From NCBI GenBank assembly GCA_049516595.1, contig JBEKSY010000013.1, positions 1-64,000 on the forward strand: a stretch of 64,000 nt of DNA, written 5' to 3'. Within the stretch, counting starts at the first letter, position 1, and each line of letters opens with the position of its first letter. A program made the translations under genes and the position numbers. The notes below the pieces were generated by a model. That model did not search any database. It worked only from the letters and a program-made list of their open reading frames with translations, and was not told where the DNA came from. Shown here piece after piece: positions 41,096-50,078 of this stretch. Origin of the DNA: JBEKHT01 sp049516595 (GTDB taxonomy: Bacteria > Chloroflexota > Anaerolineae > Anaerolineales > RBG-16-64-43).

Positions 41096-41386
41096 TCATG
41101 ACTTCGCTTCCTTGCTTGTCTCCGTTCCCGATTCCTTTGCTGGGTCGGCTTTGGCCTCGCTGCCTCCGGTGCCGTTCTTGGTGCGGCTTGGGGTCTGACC
41201 CGAGGCAGAACGATGATCTGTGGAATACCACCCGGAACCCTTGAAGATGATGCCGGCTGGAGTGTAGATCTTCTTGAGCGAGCGCTTCCCGCACTCTGGG
41301 CACTTGACCAGATGGGGATCCTCAAAGTGTTGCTGACGATCAAACTGGACCCCGCACGAAGAGCACCGATACGTGTAGATTGGCAT
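41096..41386 (-). CDS. FmdB-family zinc ribbon protein
   Basis: A 96-residue protein beginning MPIYTYRCSSCGVQFDRQQ with the second pair CPECG, the typical CxxC-CxxC FmdB zinc ribbon. The second half is disordered and rich in Ser, Lys and Glu. FmdB proteins were proposed as regulators of formamidase, but their biochemical role is unclear. ATG 41386, with GAGGTGAG upstream, gives the standard N-terminus. Confidence 0.93.
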   Translation of the reverse strand: MPIYTYRCSSCGVQFDRQQHFEDPHLVKCPECGKRSLKKIYTPAGIIFKGSGWYSTDHRSASGQTPSRTKNGTGGSEAKADPAKESGTETSKEAKS

Positions 41387-41960
41387 GCCTCACCTCAGAA
41401 CCTGCCTGTCACAAAACAGTATTATATCGCCCTCACTCCCGGGCCAGCAAGGTGTAGGCTGGCTCTAGTTCATGGCTTCATCACAAAGCCAGCAGCGTAG
41501 TGGGCGGATAGATCAGCAGGGCGAGAGGGCCGCAGGGCCGGTCGAGGCGCTCGGGTACATAGTCGCAGAGCCAAGACGCGGCCGATTTCCGGCCCGAACA
41601 GGAGGAGATCGGACCCGGGAGGAGGATCAAATCGGGACCGCGCAGATCTTCCCGAGAAGGGAGAATTCGTGGAAGGTCCAGGGGCTGGCAGGAATCCGAG
41701 CAGCAGATTCCTGCCCGTCGTCTGGGCCTGCCCCCGGGTGAAAAGGGCACGGGCGGTTCCTCCGCCTTCTGAAGGACGAGCCAATTCCGAAGTCAGGGCC
41801 TCGTGGCACGTGGACCGTTGATCCACAGAAAGGATGGGCTGGCTCCTCCTGGACCGCCCCAGAAGTGAGATGATCTCCTTCGCCGAGACCGTGCCTTCCG
41901 AAGCGGCGATCTGGGCTACGATTGGAGCGCGGCAGATTGGCCAAAGGAGAGAGGTCTGCC
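41387..41960. other. 570-bp stretch with no gene seen
   Basis: Two long minus-strand frames cross it but show Arg/Pro/Ser-rich chance composition and no homology that I recognise. No RNA gene, repeat or terminator was identified. Confidence 0.4.
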
Positions 41961-42761
41961 TTGCGGGGTGGTGAGGTACGCCGGTCCGTGAGTTTCGATC
42001 GGGCCGCCGAGATCTATGACCAGACCAGGGGGTTTCCGCCAGGAATCCCACAGGCGGTGGTCAGCCCTCTGCGGGACCGCCTTCCGTCCCAGGACAAGGT
42101 CCTGGAGATCGGGGTGGGGACAGGCAGGATCGCCCGGCCGTTGCGGGCTTCGGGCATCCCCGTTGTCGGCATTGATCTCTCCCGCAAGATGTTGGCTCGA
42201 TTTGTGGAGACGGAGGCCGGGGATAGGGGCTTCCTCGGCCTGGTCGAGGGAGATGCCGTCTACCTCCCCTTTGCGAACCAGTCGTTTGCGACCATCGTGG
42301 CTGTTCACGTGTTTCACTTGGTTGGGGATCTGCAGACCTGCGTTGAGAGTGTTCTTCGGGTTCTTAGTCGGCCGGGGATGATTGCCATGGGTTGGCAATG
42401 GCATCCGCCCGATTCGGCTCCGGCGCGGGTGCGTGTGCAATGGCGCTCGATCGTTCAAGCCCACGGCGTTGACCTCTCTGGACCTGGGCTAAGAGGAATG
42501 GGACCAGCGGCGCAGCTTCTCCAAGCGCACGCCCTGCACTCGGAGGAGGCCGTTGCGGCGGAATGGGATGTGAGCCGTTCGCCCTCGGAAATCGTAGACG
42601 AGATCGGCCGGAGGGCTCATTCCTCTGCCTGGGCTGTTCCCGATGAGATCTTCCCGCAGTGCTATGAGGAGTTGGTCGCGTGGGCTCGAGAAGCCATCCC
42701 CCATTGGGACCAGCCTCGAGCCGATCTTCGCAGATTTGTTTGGCGTTTCTTTTGGATCTGA
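41961..42761 (+). CDS. Class I SAM-dependent methyltransferase
   Basis: A 266-residue methyltransferase with motif I VLEIGVGTGRIARPL (about residue 50), motif II VVGIDLSRKML and motif IV-like region FATIVAVHVFHLV. The C-terminal 100 residues are helical and may bind the substrate. Substrate unknown; the motifs resemble the UbiE/COQ5 group. The start is TTG 41961 with GAGAGG 6 bases upstream; TTG 41922 is possible but has no such site. Confidence 0.85.
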   Translation: MRGGEVRRSVSFDRAAEIYDQTRGFPPGIPQAVVSPLRDRLPSQDKVLEIGVGTGRIARPLRASGIPVVGIDLSRKMLARFVETEAGDRGFLGLVEGDAVYLPFANQSFATIVAVHVFHLVGDLQTCVESVLRVLSRPGMIAMGWQWHPPDSAPARVRVQWRSIVQAHGVDLSGPGLRGMGPAAQLLQAHALHSEEAVAAEWDVSRSPSEIVDEIGRRAHSSAWAVPDEIFPQCYEELVAWAREAIPHWDQPRADLRRFVWRFFWI

Positions 42762-42785
42762 TCCCTCGACCTCGTGGGGCGCGAC

Positions 42786-43481
42786 CTAAGGCTCGCGGAG
42801 GTCCGGAATGTCAGGGGGAGTTTGGGGCTTTGGTCGGGGACGCACCCTCGCCAGCAACGAGGCGAAGACCTCGCCACGGTACTCCTTCCACAGATGGATG
42901 AGGCTGGGGAGAGCGGATACGATGATGACAATCGCCACGACCAGGAGAAAATAGCGATCGATTCCTGGGACGATCTCGCCAACGAAGTAGCCCGCCAGTG
43001 TGACGCCCATCGCCCACAGGGCGCCGCCCATCGCATTGAAGAATACGAATCGGCGATACTCCATCTCCACGGCGCCTGCCACAATCGGAGCAAAGGTGCG
43101 AATGAATGGCATGAACCGGGCGAGAACGATCGTTTTGCCACCATGCTTGTCGTAGAAGGACTTGGCCGCCAGAAGATTCTGCCTTCGAAAGAGCAGACTG
43201 TTCTCGCGCTTGAATATTGGCGGCCCGATCTTCTTCCCGAACCAATAGCCGACGTTGTCCCCCAAGATGGCCGCCACCGGGAGGGATAGCAGGAGTACCC
43301 ATAGGGCCAATTCACCGTGAGAGGCCAGTAGGCCCGCGGTTAGCAGGAGGCTATCTCCCGGAAAAAAGAAACCGAAGAAGAGGCCGGACTCGGCAAAGAT
43401 CACGGCAACCAAGCCAATGTAGCCGATCGTCTGAATGAGCCTTACGAGATCTATGCCCAACAAAGAGGATCTCCGTTCCAT
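42786..43481 (-). CDS. DedA-family membrane protein
   Basis: A 231-residue DedA/SNARE-associated protein, a family of flippase-like membrane proteins needed for undecaprenyl-phosphate or lipid transport. It has VIFAESGLFFGFFFPGDSLL near residue 25 and FMPFIRTFAPIVAG near residue 130, with several membrane helices. ATG 43481 follows the promoter -10 (TATAAT, 43509-43514, minus); longer in-frame sequence would start before the mRNA does. Basic Pro-rich tail at the C-terminus. Confidence 0.92.
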   Translation of the reverse strand: MERRSSLLGIDLVRLIQTIGYIGLVAVIFAESGLFFGFFFPGDSLLLTAGLLASHGELALWVLLLSLPVAAILGDNVGYWFGKKIGPPIFKRENSLLFRRQNLLAAKSFYDKHGGKTIVLARFMPFIRTFAPIVAGAVEMEYRRFVFFNAMGGALWAMGVTLAGYFVGEIVPGIDRYFLLVVAIVIIVSALPSLIHLWKEYRGEVFASLLARVRPRPKPQTPPDIPDLREP

Positions 43482-43508
43482 TTCGGTTTGCGGCTCAGGG
43501 GCGCGCAG

Positions 43509-43514
43509 ATTATA
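43509..43514 (-). promoter_or_regulatory. -10 box of the DedA gene promoter
   Basis: Minus strand TATAAT at 43509-43514, giving a leader of about 20 nt. A -35 was not clearly seen. Confidence 0.5.
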
Positions 43515-43753
43515 ACCCATGAGAGCAGGAGCCTGCGGGCTTGGCTTCACACGAGTCAGGAACTCCCAAAAGTCGTGCCAGGTCTTGGATTCCCCTCGCC
43601 CCTTAACTCCCCCTCGATTCATTTGACATGCCCGAATCTTGATCCTATACTCCCAATACCCGCGGCCGATCTGCCCCGTCGCCTTTCCCGGCCCGATGGA
43701 CCTGAGCGGGGAATGGGCGCTCAACCCAACCAGCATGGAGAGGAGAAAAGGTC

Positions 43754-45445
43754 ATGGAGGAGAGACCCTGGTTAAGGCATTATGACCCTGGAGTTCCTCA
43801 AGAACTCCATTACCCGGAAGTGCCCTTGTTCGGATTGTTAGAGGGAGCGGCACGCGATCATCCCGCAGTGACCTGCACCCTCTTCCGGGGCGCCCGCATC
43901 TCCTATCAGCAGATGGACCAACTCACCGATCGGTTGGCGGCAGCCCTCGCGGACCTCGGCGTGAAGAAGGGCCAGCCGGTCGCGATCTTCATGCCCAACA
44001 TCCCGCAGTTCGTGCTGGCCTTTTTCGGCATCCTCAAGGCGGGGGGAGTGGTGGTGGCCACCAACCCGCTCTACACGGCTCCCGAGATTGAGCATCAGAT
44101 GAAAGACGCGGGCGCCGAGATCATGCTGGTCACGAGCAACTTCTACACCAAGATCAAGGAGGTCCAGCCGCGCACTCCGCTCAAGAAGCTGATCGTCACC
44201 AACATCAAGGAGGCTTTGCCGCCGGTTCTCCGCCTGTTGTTTACAGTCGCCAAGGAGAAACAGGAGGGGCATCACGTCGAACTTGCCGCAGGGGACTACT
44301 GGCTCCAGGACCTACTGGCGAGGCAGGAACCTTCCCACCGTCCGAAGCTGGAAATCAGCCCTGACGATGTGGCGATTTTCCAGTACAGCGGAGGCACCAC
44401 GGGGCTCTCCAAGGCAGCGGCTTCGGCGCATCGGAGTCTGGTCTCAGACGCGATTGCCATGCGCGACTGGATGCCCAATATCCGCCCGGGCAAAGAAATC
44501 ATGCTCATGGCCATCCCGCTGTTCCACGTCTATGGAATGGTGGCCGGGATGTGCTGGGCGATCGCCGGGGCGTGTCCCATGGTGATGATCGCCAACCCGC
44601 GGGACATGGGGGATCTGCTCGGTTCCATTCAGAGGTATCGTCCGACGATCTTCCCGGGCGTTCCCACCCTCTACAATGCCATCAACAATCACCCCGCGGT
44701 GAAAGCCGGCAAGTACGACCTGAGCTCGATCACGGGGTGCATTTCCGGCTCAGCTCCTCTGATGAGGGAAACCAAAGAAACCTTCGAACGGCTCAGCGGG
44801 GGCAAATTGTGCGAGGGCTACGGACTCTCGGAGGCGCCCACGGCTACCCACTGCAACCCGCTCAACGGGGTCAACAAGACTGGCTCCATCGGAATGCCAC
44901 TTCCCGGGGTGGATGCGCGCATCATCAGTCTGGACGACGGCCTGACCGTCCTGGGAGTGGGTGAGGTCGGCGAGTTGGTGGTCAAGGGCCCGATGGTGAT
45001 GAAGGGCTACCACAACATGCCCACGGAGACAGCCAACTCTTTGCGAAATGGCTGGCTGTACACGGGGGACATTGCCCGTATGGACGAGGATGGGTACTTC
45101 TACATCGTCGACCGCAAGAAGGAAATGATCAAAGTCAGCGGCTACCAAGTCTGGCCACGGGAAGTGGAGGAAGTACTCACAGCGCACCCCAAAGTAATGG
45201 AAGCCGCGGCGGCGGGAGTACCGGACGCCTATCAGGGCGAAACCGTGAAGGCTTGGGTGGTCCTAAAACCGGGCCAGACCGCCACGGAGGATGAGCTGCG
45301 GACTTGGTGCCAGGACAAGTTGGCAAGGTTCAAGATTCCTAAGCAGATTGAGTTTCGCTCGGACCCCCTTCCCAAGACAACGGTTGGTAAGGTGCTGCGC
45401 CGCGAACTGGTCCGGGAGCACAAGGAAAAGGCGATACCGCGATAG
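43754..45445 (+). CDS. Long-chain fatty-acid-CoA ligase
   Basis: A 563-residue ANL-superfamily enzyme activating fatty acids. The P-loop is YSGGTTGLSKAA (about residue 211) where the family norm is Y(T/S)GGTTGxPKG, so Pro is replaced by Ser and the final Gly by Ala. GYGLSEAPTATHCNP, YTGDIARMDEDGY and DRKKEMIKVSG are intact, and the catalytic lysine is in PLPKTTVGKVLRR. The ribosome site is GGAGAGGAG. A strong hairpin follows. Confidence 0.93.
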   Translation: MEERPWLRHYDPGVPQELHYPEVPLFGLLEGAARDHPAVTCTLFRGARISYQQMDQLTDRLAAALADLGVKKGQPVAIFMPNIPQFVLAFFGILKAGGVVVATNPLYTAPEIEHQMKDAGAEIMLVTSNFYTKIKEVQPRTPLKKLIVTNIKEALPPVLRLLFTVAKEKQEGHHVELAAGDYWLQDLLARQEPSHRPKLEISPDDVAIFQYSGGTTGLSKAAASAHRSLVSDAIAMRDWMPNIRPGKEIMLMAIPLFHVYGMVAGMCWAIAGACPMVMIANPRDMGDLLGSIQRYRPTIFPGVPTLYNAINNHPAVKAGKYDLSSITGCISGSAPLMRETKETFERLSGGKLCEGYGLSEAPTATHCNPLNGVNKTGSIGMPLPGVDARIISLDDGLTVLGVGEVGELVVKGPMVMKGYHNMPTETANSLRNGWLYTGDIARMDEDGYFYIVDRKKEMIKVSGYQVWPREVEEVLTAHPKVMEAAAAGVPDAYQGETVKAWVVLKPGQTATEDELRTWCQDKLARFKIPKQIEFRSDPLPKTTVGKVLRRELVREHKEKAIPR

Positions 45446-45469
45446 GTTGTGCCAAGCCCACACGACAAG

Positions 45470-45495
45470 GCGCGCCGGAGTTAACTCCGGCGCGC
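45470..45495. terminator. Bidirectional terminator between the acyl-CoA ligase and ftsH
   Basis: A 26-bp inverted repeat (GCGCGCCGGAGTT with AACTCCGGCGCGC), 24 bp after the ligase stop and 29 bp after the ftsH stop on the other strand, then TTGTCTTT on the plus strand. Confidence 0.88.
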
Positions 45496-45524
45496 TTGTC
45501 TTTGCTTGAAAGATGAAATCTTGC

Positions 45525-47399
45525 TCAGCCAGCCACCGGAACGGCTCGCGGAATCGGAGTTCCGCCGCGCACCTCATGGGGGCTGGGGAAGATCTTGTCG
45601 AACTCCAGCTGGTCAATCGTTTCGAGCTCGATCAGACGCTTGGCCACCGCATCCAGCCGGTCCCGATACTCGACCAAGACCGCCTTGGCCCGCGCATAGG
45701 CGTCGTGGACCAAGCCGCGTACTTCCTCGTCGATTTCCTCCGCTACCTGTTCAGAGTAGTCGCGTTGCTCAGAAATTTCGCGGCCCAGGAAAATCAGCTC
45801 CTCTTTCTGCCCATAGACCATCGGTCCGAGGCGATCGCTCATGCCCCAACGCGTAACCATGCTGCGAGCCAGCTTGGTCGCTCGCTCCATGTCGTCTGCC
45901 GCACCGGTCGTGATGTCGTTGAAGACCAACTCCTCGGCGGCTCGTCCTCCCAGCATTCCGGCCAAGTCGGCCCGGAACTTGTTGCGGGAATGCAGCGCCC
46001 GGTCTTCCTCGGGCAGGGCCAGGGTGTAGCCGCCGGCCATGCCGCGAGCGATGATGGACACCTTGTGCACGGGGTCGCATTCGGGGATGGCCTGCATGAC
46101 CACCGCATGGCCGGCCTCGTGATAGGCAATAATGCGCTTCTCGTTCTCGCTGATGAGGCGGCTCTTGCGCTCGGGGCCAGCGATGACTCGTTCGGTAGCC
46201 TCCTCGAACTCGCTCATGCCGATCGACTTCTTGTTGCGGCGTGCGGCCAGGATGGCAGCCTCATTGACCAGATTCTCAATATCTGCGCCCACAAATCCGG
46301 GGGTCGATTTGGCCAGCGTCATGAGTTCGACGTCCGAGGCCAGTGGCTTCCCGCGTACGTGAACTTTGAGAATCGCCTCCCGCCCCCGCATGTCTGGGCG
46401 ATCCAGGACGACGCGACGGTCAAATCGACCGGGCCGGAGCAAGGCCGGGTCCAGGATATCAGGCCGGTTGGTCGCGGCCATCACGATGACATTCGTGTCG
46501 GTGTCGAACCCGTCCATTTCAACTAGAATCTGGTTGAGGGTCTGCTCGCGCTCGTCATGACTCCCGCCCAGTCCGGATCCGCGCTGGCGACCCACCGCGT
46601 CAATCTCGTCCACGAACACAATGCAGGGGGAGTGGCGTTTCGCCTGGTCGAACAAATCGCGCACCCGGCTTGCCCCCACGCCGACGAACATTTCAACAAA
46701 CTCAGATCCAGAAATCGAGAAGAAAGGCACGCCCGCCTCGCCGGAAACGGCTTTCGCCAGCAAGGTCTTGCCCGTGCCAGGCGAACCCACCAGGAGAACG
46801 CCCTTGGGGATGCGAGCCCCAAGCGAGATGAACTTCTCGGGTTCCTTCAAGAATTCCACGACTTCGTGCAGTTCCTCTTTGGCTTCGTCGACACCTGCAA
46901 CGTCGTCAAAGGTGACCGTGGGCTGATCCCCAGTGAACATACGCGCCCGGCTCTTGCCGAAGGCCATGGCTTGATTGTTAGTGCCCTGGGCCTGACGCAA
47001 CATAAAATAGATCAAGCCCCCAAACAGAAGGACTGGAAGCAGATAGGTCGCTAGGTTGAGTACCAGCCCCCAATCGCTTGGCTGCTGTACTTCGATCGTC
47101 ACTTTCGATGGGGCCAGTTGGTCGCTCGTTACCCCATAGGTCGCGAGCTGAGCTGCCAGACTGGAATCCGATTCCTTTCTGGAGCGGGCCACATGACTGT
47201 CGTTGTAGGTGATTTCAAGGTCGTCGCTGTTGACCACCACCTGTTTGACCGTGCCGGCTTTGAGGTCAGCCGCAAGCTGGTTGATCGTAATCGTCTGAGT
47301 CTTGGCGGTCGAGGCGTTGTATTGCTGGTAAACCAGGAACGCCATCGCCCCCAGCACGATGAGTATGGTGATCAGATTGCGCGTACGGGTGGAATTCAC
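45525..47399 (-). CDS. ftsH: ATP-dependent zinc metalloprotease FtsH
   Basis: A 624-residue membrane-anchored AAA protease. Two transmembrane helices at about residues 8-26 and 110-132; Walker A GSPGTGKTLLAKAV, Walker B CIVFVDEIDAVGRQRG, the second region of homology, and zinc site HEAGHAVV. It degrades misfolded membrane and regulatory proteins. I chose GTG 47399 with GGAGGG 5 bases upstream, which gives a standard-length N-terminus; ATG 47450 is possible but has no ribosome site. Confidence 0.97.
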   Translation of the reverse strand: MNSTRTRNLITILIVLGAMAFLVYQQYNASTAKTQTITINQLAADLKAGTVKQVVVNSDDLEITYNDSHVARSRKESDSSLAAQLATYGVTSDQLAPSKVTIEVQQPSDWGLVLNLATYLLPVLLFGGLIYFMLRQAQGTNNQAMAFGKSRARMFTGDQPTVTFDDVAGVDEAKEELHEVVEFLKEPEKFISLGARIPKGVLLVGSPGTGKTLLAKAVSGEAGVPFFSISGSEFVEMFVGVGASRVRDLFDQAKRHSPCIVFVDEIDAVGRQRGSGLGGSHDEREQTLNQILVEMDGFDTDTNVIVMAATNRPDILDPALLRPGRFDRRVVLDRPDMRGREAILKVHVRGKPLASDVELMTLAKSTPGFVGADIENLVNEAAILAARRNKKSIGMSEFEEATERVIAGPERKSRLISENEKRIIAYHEAGHAVVMQAIPECDPVHKVSIIARGMAGGYTLALPEEDRALHSRNKFRADLAGMLGGRAAEELVFNDITTGAADDMERATKLARSMVTRWGMSDRLGPMVYGQKEELIFLGREISEQRDYSEQVAEEIDEEVRGLVHDAYARAKAVLVEYRDRLDAVAKRLIELETIDQLEFDKIFPSPHEVRGGTPIPRAVPVAG

Positions 47400-47552
47400 T
47401 TCGCCCTCCGCCGAATCCGGCACACACAAACTGCGATATGAATATGGCAACTCATTATACCAAACCGGACATCAGAAGGCTGTAAACACGCCGCCGGCGC
47501 GTTTGCGGCGGTGCAGGGGGCCGTACGACCGCCAAACCCCTGAGAATCAGGC

Positions 47553-48578
47553 CTAAGGCGTGGGGGGCTGATACGCGAGGTAGACCCAAACCCACAAGGG
47601 GACTAGGCCGCCAACGGCCACCAGGGCGAGAAGACCCAGCCCCACCGCCTTCCAGTCAATTCTCCCCTCGCCCTCCGCCGCTGGAACCTCTTCCGGCCCA
47701 GCGGAATCCGTCTGGGCCTCCGTTCGGGCCGGCAGCGAGGGCAGGAGATCGAACCTCATGATAGCGGCTATCCTGCGGAGGGTGGTTGCCGCCTCGTTTC
47801 CATCCTGGTATCGAGCCCCGGGGTTCTTCTCCAGCATTCGGTCGACCAGGGCTTCGACGGACCGAGGCAGATTGGGCACCAACGCTCCCAACGCAGGCGG
47901 AGCGTGACTTAGGTGCTCGAGTGCGAGGGTGCGTGGATCCTGTCCTGGGAAAGGAAGTCGGCCGGCTAGCATTTCAAAAAGGACAACCCCCAAAGAGTAA
48001 ATGTCACTGGAAGGGGCCGGTTCCTCGCCTGCCGCCTGCTCGGGGGAGAAGTACTGGGGTGTGGCCCATGGCTCGTCTTGTGGAACGTGAGCCTTGTCCG
48101 AGAAAAGCTGGGCGACGCCAAAATCGGTCAGCTTGGCCTGGCCGGATTGAGCCAGGAGCACGTTCTGCGGCTTGACGTCGCAATGAACCAGCCCTGCGGT
48201 GTGCGCGTGGCCTAGGCCTTCGCTGATCTGCCGGGCAATGCTGAGTGCTTCGGCGACTGCAAGTGGGCCGCGCTGTCGAAGGCGCGCCTTGAGATCGACA
48301 CCCTCGACCAGCTCAAGGACGATGAAATAGTGGATTCCCTCGACGCCGAAATCAAGGATTGTCACAAGATTAGGATGAGAGAGCCTGGCAAGGGCCTGGG
48401 CTTCCCTGAGAAACCTGCGCCGAAATCGAGGCCAATGGGTGAGTTCCTCGCGCAGCACCTTCACCGCGACGGGCGCGCCGGACTTCAGGTCCAAGGCTCG
48501 ATAGAGATGTGCGGTCGCGCCCGAGCCTATCAGCTCCTTGAGCTGGTAGCGGCCTCCCAGGGTCGGCAGTTCATTCAT
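47553..48578 (-). CDS. Serine/threonine protein kinase with C-terminal membrane helix
   Basis: A 341-residue Hanks-type kinase. Glycine loop IGSGATAHLY (residue 17), lysine in VAVKVLREE, catalytic loop HCDVKPQNVLL (the usual HRD is HCD, so non-RD), and DFG (TDFGVAQLF). A disordered Pro/Glu linker leads to a single membrane helix (about residues 312-332) at the C-terminus. No extracellular sensor domain exists. The non-RD loop suggests activation by another route than loop phosphorylation. Confidence 0.9.
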   Translation of the reverse strand: MNELPTLGGRYQLKELIGSGATAHLYRALDLKSGAPVAVKVLREELTHWPRFRRRFLREAQALARLSHPNLVTILDFGVEGIHYFIVLELVEGVDLKARLRQRGPLAVAEALSIARQISEGLGHAHTAGLVHCDVKPQNVLLAQSGQAKLTDFGVAQLFSDKAHVPQDEPWATPQYFSPEQAAGEEPAPSSDIYSLGVVLFEMLAGRLPFPGQDPRTLALEHLSHAPPALGALVPNLPRSVEALVDRMLEKNPGARYQDGNEAATTLRRIAAIMRFDLLPSLPARTEAQTDSAGPEEVPAAEGEGRIDWKAVGLGLLALVAVGGLVPLWVWVYLAYQPPTP

Positions 48579-48643
48579 CTCGGCCCCATTCTATACCCAG
48601 GGGGTGGAGGGGTAGGGGGCCAAAGCGCTTCCTTTCGCGGATG

Positions 48644-48649
48644 TATAAT
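48644..48649 (+). promoter_or_regulatory. -10 box of the lipid kinase gene
   Basis: TATAAT at 48644-48649, about 30 bp before the ATG. No good -35 was recognised. Confidence 0.5.
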
Positions 48650-48679
48650 TCCGGCGCCGATTTCCGTGAAATCTAGTCT

Positions 48680-49645
48680 ATGACCATTCGCGCACGGCTC
48701 CTCCACAACCCTGTGGCCGGCACCATGCCATCTCGTCGGTTCGTCCAACGGGCCGAACGCGTGCTGCGCCGCCTGGGCTGGGAGATCGAGGTGTCCTCGA
48801 CCTCTTCCCAGGAGGAGGTGGCGCAGATTGCCAGGCAGGCAGCCAAGGAACGCTTCGACGTGTTCGTCGTGGCGGGGGGCGACGGAACCATTGGACAAGC
48901 CGCGAGTGGCTTGGCGGGGAGCAATACGGCGCTGGCCGTACTCCCCTCCGGGACGGCCAATGTTTGGGCCCAGGAATTGCGTCTCCCCCGATTGGGGTGG
49001 TTGAATTGGTTTGCTCTGGAAAGTGCCGCCAATCAGCTGGCCCATGGCCAGTACTTGCGAATGGACCTCGGTTCTTGCAACGAGCACGCTTTTCTGCTTT
49101 GGGCGGGAGTTGGGCTCGACGCAGAAGTGGTCCGAAGACTGGAGCCCCTCCGCAAGGGCGAGCGCCAGTTTGCTTTCGCCTCGTACTTTGCAACCGCAGT
49201 CTGGAGGGCCCTGGATTGGCGTGGGGTGGACATGCGGGTGACGACCAACCGGGAAACTGTTCAGGGTCACTTCCTTTTGGCCGTTGCCTCCAACATTCAC
49301 GCTTATGGCGGGGGCTTGTTCCGGTTGGCGCCCGAGGCGCGAGTCGATGATGGCCAAATGGACCTGTGGTTGTTTGAGGGGCACTCCTTCCCCGAGACCC
49401 TCCAGCGTGCCTGGGATCTGTACACGGGGCGGCACGTGACCGATTCCCACGTCCGGCGCCTGCGATTTCAAACCCTGCGCCTCGAGGCCGACGGGCTGGC
49501 AGGGGTTCAAATCGACGGGGAGCCGAGAAGGGGGACGTTCCCGATTGAGATGGGTGTGCGCCCATTGGCCCTCAAGGTGTTGGTCCCCAGAGGGCTTCCT
49601 ACTCGCTTGTTTGTCCAGGAGAAGGGTGAGGCGGTGTCGGCTTGA
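48680..49645 (+). CDS. Diacylglycerol/lipid kinase family protein (YegS/DgkB-like)
   Basis: A 321-residue lipid kinase. Conserved motifs: NPVAGTMPSRR near residue 10, the nucleotide-binding GGDGT (about residue 75), LPSGTANVWAQEL and WAGVGLDAEVV. DgkB-like enzymes phosphorylate diacylglycerol to phosphatidic acid and help recycle lipids. Position directly before secG suggests no functional link. Confidence 0.92.
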   Translation: MTIRARLLHNPVAGTMPSRRFVQRAERVLRRLGWEIEVSSTSSQEEVAQIARQAAKERFDVFVVAGGDGTIGQAASGLAGSNTALAVLPSGTANVWAQELRLPRLGWLNWFALESAANQLAHGQYLRMDLGSCNEHAFLLWAGVGLDAEVVRRLEPLRKGERQFAFASYFATAVWRALDWRGVDMRVTTNRETVQGHFLLAVASNIHAYGGGLFRLAPEARVDDGQMDLWLFEGHSFPETLQRAWDLYTGRHVTDSHVRRLRFQTLRLEADGLAGVQIDGEPRRGTFPIEMGVRPLALKVLVPRGLPTRLFVQEKGEAVSA

Positions 49646-49708
49646 AGTTCCGCGGGAGGCAACGCGGCAAGGGCCGCTTGGAGGTGAGACAGACCCTTGG
49701 GCAAGGAC

Positions 49709-49717
49709 TGATATAAT
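49709..49717 (+). promoter_or_regulatory. Extended -10 promoter of secG
   Basis: TGA-TATAAT at 49709-49717, about 40 bp before the GTG start of secG. Confidence 0.65.
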
Positions 49718-49755
49718 CCGGCTCGACTTGAGGTCGTTTGGGTTCGGGAGGCCTT

Positions 49756-49980
49756 GTGGGAATCTATCTCAACCTGGCGCAGATTGTTATGGGGATCGCC
49801 CTGATCCTGTCGATTGTTCTGCAAAGCAAGGAGGCCGGGCTGGGGGGCCTGACGGGGGGCGAAGCCGGGGGTGTGTTTCGAGCCCGTCGTGGGGTCGAGA
49901 GGTCTCTCTTCCAGATCACCATCGTGCTCAGCGTCCTCTTCTTCGCCCTGGCCATGGTCAACGTGCTGTACGCGGGCTAG
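49756..49980 (+). CDS. secG: Protein-export membrane protein SecG
   Basis: A 74-residue SecYEG subunit with two membrane helices (about residues 3-22 and 50-68) and the conserved glycine-rich loop (GGLTGGEAGGVF) between them. The start is GTG 49756 with GGAGG upstream; TTG 49738 is in frame but is less likely. It stimulates preprotein translocation. The gene downstream (98 bp) encodes a peptide-binding protein. Confidence 0.92.
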   Translation: MGIYLNLAQIVMGIALILSIVLQSKEAGLGGLTGGEAGGVFRARRGVERSLFQITIVLSVLFFALAMVNVLYAG

Positions 49981-50078
49981 CGGGATCCAGCCTGCTCTGC
50001 CTCGCGACCGGGGAGAGCAGCGGTCCATGAGGCCCTCCAGTTCTCCCTGACCCCTCCCAACGAGTTCGCTCCCAGGCA

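Noticed and set aside
41470..42051. Minus-strand open frame of 193 codons
   Set aside because: Overlaps the start of the methyltransferase gene on the other strand and has chance composition.
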